Assembly (NCBI GenBank): GCA_964552715.1
Contig: CAZKHZ010000129.1
Coordinates: 1-10,800 of the forward strand
Reading direction: 5' to 3'
DNA from: UBA7692 sp964552715
GTDB lineage: Bacteria; Bacteroidota; Bacteroidia; Chitinophagales; LD1
DNA length: 10,800 bases
Numbering within the stretch: the stretch's first letter is position 1; each line of letters opens with the position of its first letter. The notes beneath the pieces are model-generated. The model searched no databases. It saw nothing but the letters and a program-made list of their open reading frames with translations, and was not told where the DNA came from. The translations under genes and the position numbers were made by a program. Below, in pieces: positions 7,595 to 10,800 of the stretch.

Positions 7595-8141
7595 TTATTT
7601 CGTTTCTCAATCGAATCATCTCTTGCAATTTCATTCGTGCTTTAAAAAGATTGCTTTTGGAAGTGCCTTCATTTATTTCCAACATTTTAGCAATTTCTAC
7701 ATGGGTGTAACCTTCTATCACAAACAGATTAAATACAGCGCGGTAAGCAGGGCTTAGCTGATTTACCAATGCAATAATGTCCTCTGCCTCCATGTTCGCA
7801 ATCACATCATAACTTTCTTCTTTATACACCACCTTCTGCATGTCGGTATGTTGGTGGCGAGCTTCGCTGCGCAGTTGGTCAATGGCAGCGTTCACAACAA
7901 TGCGATACATCCATCCTTCAAAATTTCCACCAGCCTTTTTGTACTGCCCCATGGTGGTAAATATTTTCATGAAGGCATTGTTCAGCATAATCCTTGCATC
8001 ATCTCCACAAGAAGCGTAGCGCAGACAAACCCCCATTAACCTCCCATAATATCTTTCGTACAAGCGTTTCTGTGCTGTACGATTGTTATCAAGACATCCT
8101 TCTATCAGTTCTTCCAAGGTTTGTTTGTAGGCTACTTCCAT
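7572..8141 (-). CDS. ECF-family RNA polymerase sigma factor
   Basis: 189-residue alternative sigma factor that would direct RNA polymerase to a small regulon. Region 2 is at about residues 24-92: AQKRLYERYYGRLMGVCLRY, DDARIMLNNAFMKIF, then FEGWMYRIVVNAAIDQLR. Region 4 is at about 120-172: LSPAYRAVFNLFVIEGYTHVEIAKML followed by EGTSKSNLFKAR, a helix-turn-helix for the -35 region. There are no extra domains, and the length is normal for the group. The start at 8141 gives the usual short N-terminal helix before region 2; no Shine-Dalgarno sequence is seen. Only 28 bases separate it from the lipoprotein stop codon upstream, and its stop overlaps or touches the anti-sigma start downstream, so the three genes should be one transcript. 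Its activity is probably held by that downstream membrane protein. The target promoter motif cannot be read from this window. Confidence 0.93.
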   Translation of the reverse strand: MEVAYKQTLEELIEGCLDNNRTAQKRLYERYYGRLMGVCLRYASCGDDARIMLNNAFMKIFTTMGQYKKAGGNFEGWMYRIVVNAAIDQLRSEARHQHTDMQKVVYKEESYDVIANMEAEDIIALVNQLSPAYRAVFNLFVIEGYTHVEIAKMLEINEGTSKSNLFKARMKLQEMIRLRNEINVGAYAK

Positions 8142-8154
8142 TTTATTACGAGTG

Positions 8155-8169
8155 AAAGAACGCTTCTTT
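8155..8169. repeat. Small inverted repeat in the lipoprotein-sigma gap
   Basis: AAAGAA (8155-8160) and TTCTTT (8164-8169) flank a CGC loop and fill half of the 28-base gap between the lipoprotein stop and the sigma start. The stem is all A/T except one pair and thus weak. It might slightly affect read-through or translation of the sigma gene; no stronger claim is possible. Confidence 0.3.
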
Positions 8170-9453
8170 TTAGTCCTTGCTTATTCTGCTCAACAAAGTT
8201 ATGTTGTTTATATCAGCATAGCTGTATTGATACAAGCCATCGGTTCCTGTCATCCACAGGCGTTTGTTGTGGGGTATCACATCTGTAGATTGAATATTCT
8301 TAAAGTGTGAAAGCGGATTGTTGGTAATTTTCATCACATCTTTTGCATCAAACACTTTTAAACCCTCGGTGCCATCGCAGATAAACAAGGTACCATTATC
8401 AATTCCCAAACCATGCGGGTTAGTAAAAGGATAGGTGATAAGCAATTTGGGTGCAGTTGCATTAGAAACATCAATCACATCCAATTGATTGTTGGCATTG
8501 GTGCAGAGCGAACCCGAGCGCAAGGTTACAAAAGCGTGATTGTTTTCCACCACCACAGGGTCGCAGGCGGTCATGTGCATATAGCTTCCAAGAAGAGAAG
8601 GCACATCGGGATTGCTTAAAGAAAAAATCCTCATACCAGTTTGTGAACCAATGAAGAGCTTATTCTGATAAGGGAAAATGGTTTCAATATCCCAACCGAT
8701 GTTTGCAGTAGATGTTTGCACGGGCTGAGCAGAATTGCTGATAGAAAATGCTTTTAGGTTACTATTATCCACTATATACAAACGATTGCCGGTGATGGCA
8801 AAGCGCGCCATAGAGCCACCCTTACCTGAAGCAGTAGTTGTGGTTTTTACACTTCCACCTGTAGTTGTGTTAGTTACGGGTCCACCAAAGTTATCTTCCA
8901 TAAAAGGACCTCCGCCTTTCCACCATCCACCACTACCTCTGCCGTTGCAATCGGAGTTCATGCTGTCGGTTTTGGTTACTTCTTTCCAGTCGGTAACAAT
9001 GCCTTTTGCAGGGTCGTAGTAATATCCTGCAAAGCTTCTGTCGGGGATGGCATTCTCTACTCTGTTTACTTCAACTGCGGCTAGAGGATTGGAGATATTC
9101 AAAGTTACTAAATCAACATAGCTATCTGCATACAACATATCACCTACCACAGCCATATCAATATTGCCAGGAATATTAATGAACGAAACTTTTTGTGGTG
9201 AAGAGGGATTGCTATTGTCAATAACGTGAATGCCTTTGTCCACTTCATTCACAAATAAATATTTTCCATAAAGGTAAATCTTGCCTGGTGCCTTGAGTGG
9301 TTGTGCTGGTAACGTTTTTACTGCGCTACGCAGTTCTTCCTTACTAATGTAAACAGGTTCGTAGGTTTTGTAGGTTACGGTTTGTAGGCAATCTTTTTTG
9401 CAAGAAGAAAATGAGCTTGCAGCCACAACGAGAAGGATAAGAATACGATTCAT
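8170..9453 (-). CDS. LVIVD-repeat beta-propeller lipoprotein
   Basis: 427-residue lipoprotein. The signal sequence MNRILILLVVAASSFSSC ends in a lipobox-like FSSC with Cys18 as the lipidated residue; KKDC follows. The mature part carries LVIVD-type propeller repeats, for example YLFVNEVDKGIHVIDNSNP (65-83), MLYADSYVDLVTLNISNP (106-123), RLYIVDNSNLKAFSISNS (224-241), KLFIGSQTGMRIFSLSNP (265-282), HAFVTLRSGS to NQLDVIDVSNATAP (306-335) and TLFICDGTEGLKVFDAKD (355-372). A Gly/Thr-rich low-complexity insert interrupts the propeller at about 172-213. Such proteins are cell-envelope proteins of unknown biochemical role; no catalytic residues are evident. It is the first gene of a three-gene operon with the ECF sigma and anti-sigma genes, so a sensing, damage-reporting or client role for that system is plausible but inferred. 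The start is firm because it supplies the lipoprotein signal. Confidence 0.88.
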   Translation of the reverse strand: MNRILILLVVAASSFSSCKKDCLQTVTYKTYEPVYISKEELRSAVKTLPAQPLKAPGKIYLYGKYLFVNEVDKGIHVIDNSNPSSPQKVSFINIPGNIDMAVVGDMLYADSYVDLVTLNISNPLAAVEVNRVENAIPDRSFAGYYYDPAKGIVTDWKEVTKTDSMNSDCNGRGSGGWWKGGGPFMEDNFGGPVTNTTTGGSVKTTTTASGKGGSMARFAITGNRLYIVDNSNLKAFSISNSAQPVQTSTANIGWDIETIFPYQNKLFIGSQTGMRIFSLSNPDVPSLLGSYMHMTACDPVVVENNHAFVTLRSGSLCTNANNQLDVIDVSNATAPKLLITYPFTNPHGLGIDNGTLFICDGTEGLKVFDAKDVMKITNNPLSHFKNIQSTDVIPHNKRLWMTGTDGLYQYSYADINNITLLSRISKD

Positions 9454-9525
9454 GTTTTTATTTTTATTGAGTGAGACAACCTTTTAATGCTTTACAAACG
9501 TTTCATATTTCTAAACCGTTGCCTG

Positions 9526-10194
9526 ATGCAAAAAAATATTTTCAAATCCGTCAACGCATTTTGCTTTCTTGTACTATTTCAATTTTTATATGCGCAGAAG
9601 AAAGACAGTTTGCTACAAAGCCCCTCAAAGGTATATTATGCAAAACACAAAGGCTACATGGGCAGTGTAGAGGCAGGTGTGCTGATTGGTTTTGAAAAAG
9701 TTTATTCTATCCCTGACAATTGCTATTACTGCGAAAGTGTTGCCCAACGCAGAGAAAACATTGCCATCAGTTTGCGCACGGTGCATGGCTATCGCTTTTT
9801 TCCATATTTATTTGTTGGAGGGGGCGTGGGATTTGACAGATACACCGGACACTTTCAATCTTACGTTCCACTATTTGTGCGACTGCAATCAGAGTTTTTG
9901 AAAGGAAAGATTACCCCTTTTGTTTCAGTTGATGCAGGTTATGGATTTTTAGTGCAGGAGAACAAGCAGGAGGGTTTAGTCTTTACAAAAAAGCCAAACC
10001 TTGGTGGCGTGTATGTGGCGACCGCTGCGGGTGTTCGTCTTTATACAAGAAGTCGCGCATCTATTGCATTAAGTATGGGTTACGCTTTGCAAAAAAGTCG
10101 CTCTACTTTTGAATACGAATATGAGGGAAGCCCAATATATGATATTTACAGAACGTATCAGCGCATGACTGTGGGTGTGGGTGTGGTGTTTTAG
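9526..10194 (+). CDS. Outer-membrane beta-barrel protein, divergent to the sigma operon
   Basis: 222 residues from the ATG at 9526. I prefer this start over the in-frame ATG at 9487 because it places a standard signal peptide at the N-terminus (MQKNIFKSVNAFCFLVLFQF then LYAQ, cleavage before KKD). The longer form would add 13 residues (MLYKRFIFLNRCL) before it. The mature protein alternates polar and hydrophobic residues in strands: GSVEAGVLIGFEKVY, AISLRTVHGYRFFPYLFVGG, SYVPLFVRLQSEF, TPFVSVDAGYGFLV, GVYVATAAGVRLYTR and RMTVGVGVVF. It ends in Phe, as outer-membrane proteins do, and fits a small barrel of about eight strands. A CYYC pair near residue 74 could form a disulfide. The function is unknown. 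It diverges from the lipoprotein-sigma-anti-sigma operon across only 72 bases (33 if the 9487 start is used), so control by that sigma factor is possible. No Shine-Dalgarno sequence or clear promoter is visible. Confidence 0.82.
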   Translation: MQKNIFKSVNAFCFLVLFQFLYAQKKDSLLQSPSKVYYAKHKGYMGSVEAGVLIGFEKVYSIPDNCYYCESVAQRRENIAISLRTVHGYRFFPYLFVGGGVGFDRYTGHFQSYVPLFVRLQSEFLKGKITPFVSVDAGYGFLVQENKQEGLVFTKKPNLGGVYVATAAGVRLYTRSRASIALSMGYALQKSRSTFEYEYEGSPIYDIYRTYQRMTVGVGVVF

Positions 10195-10412
10195 GGTAAG
10201 TTATGAAGTATTTAATAATTCAATCTTGAAGCAAGGATAAGTCTATAAACAATAAACTTCTCCTCGCTTACTTTAAAGGCAACTATATATTTCTCCTTGA
10301 AAGTAAAACAGTGATATCCCCATTTTGCAAGGTCAGGACTTTTACAAATAGTGAACGTCAAATTTAATCGCGCTAAATCTTCTATTGTGCCCAAAAATCC
10401 TCCTGCCATTTA

Positions 10413-10418
10413 CCTCCT
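10413..10418 (-). promoter_or_regulatory. Perfect Shine-Dalgarno AGGAGG with an in-frame stop before the start codon
   Basis: Minus-strand order is AGGAGG, TAA, ATG (10418 to 10407). The TAA is in frame with the ATG, which fixes that ATG as the first possible start of the 65-codon frame. Spacing is only three bases, short for an efficient site, and strong Shine-Dalgarno sequences are rare in this phylum, so it may be coincidence. Confidence 0.35.
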
Positions 10419-10446
10419 GAGCCAAAGGTATTCTGACCTTAAATCC

Positions 10447-10471
10447 AATTCACTAAACTGATAAGTGAATT
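10447..10471. repeat. Perfect 8-bp inverted repeat between antitoxin-like and toxin-like frames
   Basis: AATTCACT (10447-10454) and AGTGAATT (10464-10471) flank a 9-base spacer. It lies 27 bases after the antitoxin-like stop codon. It has no T-tract and could be an operator-like palindrome, an RNA hairpin or a chance match within degraded toxin sequence. Confidence 0.45.
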
Positions 10472-10497
10472 TAATGGTCGCTTTTTGACAACTACCC

Positions 10498-10782
10498 TCA
10501 CTTCTTTTTACTGATTGCAGAACGATTCTTTTCGAGACTTTTTTTAACCAATAGTTTGGCTTCTTGCATTGTAACCTCTTGTTCTTGTGATGATGGTTTT
10601 AACCATTCATCTAACTTTTTGGGTGAAATACTTTTTCCGGGCAAAATCATTTCTTCATCAGTTAATGCTGCATCATCAATAATTTCAATAGCCTTTTCAG
10701 TAAACGTTTGTTCTCTCATGTATTTCATTAGTGCCGCGCCCTTTTTGGTTCGGGTGTTTACCTTGATAATTACATTGTTCAT
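10498..10782 (-). CDS. Probable type II antitoxin-like protein
   Basis: 94 residues, not firmly assigned. The N-terminus MNNVIIKVNTRTKKGAALMKY resembles small Bacteroidota proteins that begin with a strand (I.IK.N.RTK.G..L) and are encoded just upstream of RelE/ParE toxins. The middle is acidic (EIIDDAALTDEEM), then SPKKLDEWLKPSSQEQEVTMQEAKLLVKKSLEK, where an amphipathic helix could wrap a toxin. The C-terminus is basic (RSAISKKK). A toxin-like frame lies about 90 bases downstream on the same strand, the usual antitoxin-first order, which supports the call. The start at 10782 is 18 bases from the window end, so its promoter lies outside. No DNA-binding domain such as ribbon-helix-helix or HTH is obvious. 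If the toxin is broken, this would be an orphan antitoxin. Confidence 0.65.
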   Translation of the reverse strand: MNNVIIKVNTRTKKGAALMKYMREQTFTEKAIEIIDDAALTDEEMILPGKSISPKKLDEWLKPSSQEQEVTMQEAKLLVKKSLEKNRSAISKKK

Positions 10783-10800
10783 AAACCATATTTAAGAAAA

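Larger units (their letters stand above)
10212..10486 (-). pseudogene. RelE/ParE-type toxin, apparently frameshifted; intact 65-codon C-terminal part at 10212-10409
   Basis: The frame from ATG 10409 to the stop at 10212 encodes 65 residues ending WGYHCFTFKEKYIVAFKV and then FIVYRLILASRLNY. This resembles the last strands of RelE/ParE toxins, which usually have about 95-100 residues. The missing N-terminal part seems to lie upstream, broken up. The same frame reads IKFTYQFSELDLRSEYLWLRR before a TAA (10412-10410), like a toxin first strand and helix. A second frame reads FGSGGKWQEDFWAQ before its own TAG, like the middle helix. One extra base near 10435 and one missing base near 10393 would join these into a toxin-sized protein. 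No ATG, GTG or TTG suits the upstream part. The remaining ATG is preceded by a perfect AGGAGG (10418-10413), so a short protein could still be made. The antitoxin-like gene lies upstream. Family assignment is by pattern recognition only. Confidence 0.5.

Noticed and set aside
9495..9502. AACGTTTG on the minus strand as a -7 element for the lipoprotein operon
   Set aside because: One mismatch to TAnnTTTG, and the nearest TTTG upstream is 26 bases away, too far for a normal -33 element.
9487..9525. Start codon at 9487 for the barrel protein
   Set aside because: It would place 13 extra residues before an otherwise standard signal peptide; the ATG at 9526 gives a better N-terminus, though the longer form cannot be excluded.
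1..10800. CRISPR arrays, tRNA or rRNA genes, insertion sequences
   Set aside because: No regularly spaced repeats, cloverleaf-like sequences, rRNA cores or transposase motifs were recognised in the window.

Overview
The window looks like a chromosomal stretch from a member of the Bacteroidota, possibly near Chitinophagales or Sphingobacteriales. The evidence is a secreted protein with a type IX secretion (T9SS) C-terminal sorting domain, a TAnnTTTG-type promoter, few Shine-Dalgarno sequences, an ECF sigma factor followed by an anti-sigma protein ending in an outer-membrane barrel, and an LVIVD-repeat lipoprotein. I see no tRNA, rRNA, CRISPR array, integrase or transposase.

Layout, left to right. 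(1) 1-1658, minus: sulfite reductase hemoprotein subunit (cysI), cut by the window edge only at its extreme C-terminus. (2) 1716-1749: intrinsic-terminator-like hairpin. (3) 1770-3668, minus: T9SS-exported multidomain protein with its own TTG-N19-TATTTTTG promoter. (4) 3757-5526, minus: MsbA-type ABC exporter half-transporter with an unusual LAMGQ signature. (5) 5527-6172: about 650 bases with no convincing gene, holding a 54-base element bounded by 8-bp inverted repeats and a separate hairpin. (6) 6173-9453, minus: a three-gene operon read from 9453 leftwards, made of an LVIVD-repeat lipoprotein, an ECF sigma factor and a dual-membrane-spanning anti-sigma candidate. (7) 9526 (or 9487)-10194, plus: a divergent outer-membrane beta-barrel protein. 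(8) 10212-10782, minus: an antitoxin-like gene followed by what looks like a frameshifted RelE/ParE-type toxin.

The most interesting unit is the 6173-9453 operon. The last gene has a short cytoplasmic head, one inner-membrane helix, a disordered linker of about 190 residues and a predicted outer-membrane barrel. This is the architecture of the dual-membrane-spanning anti-sigma (Dma) proteins described in Bacteroides, which are linked to outer-membrane vesicle control. Here the sigma/anti-sigma pair is preceded by a surface or periplasmic beta-propeller lipoprotein, a plausible sensor or client, and a barrel gene is divergently placed, a plausible target. The three-protein partnership is an inference from gene order.

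The remaining genes (sulfur assimilation, secreted adhesin-like protein, exporter) appear to be independent single-gene units.
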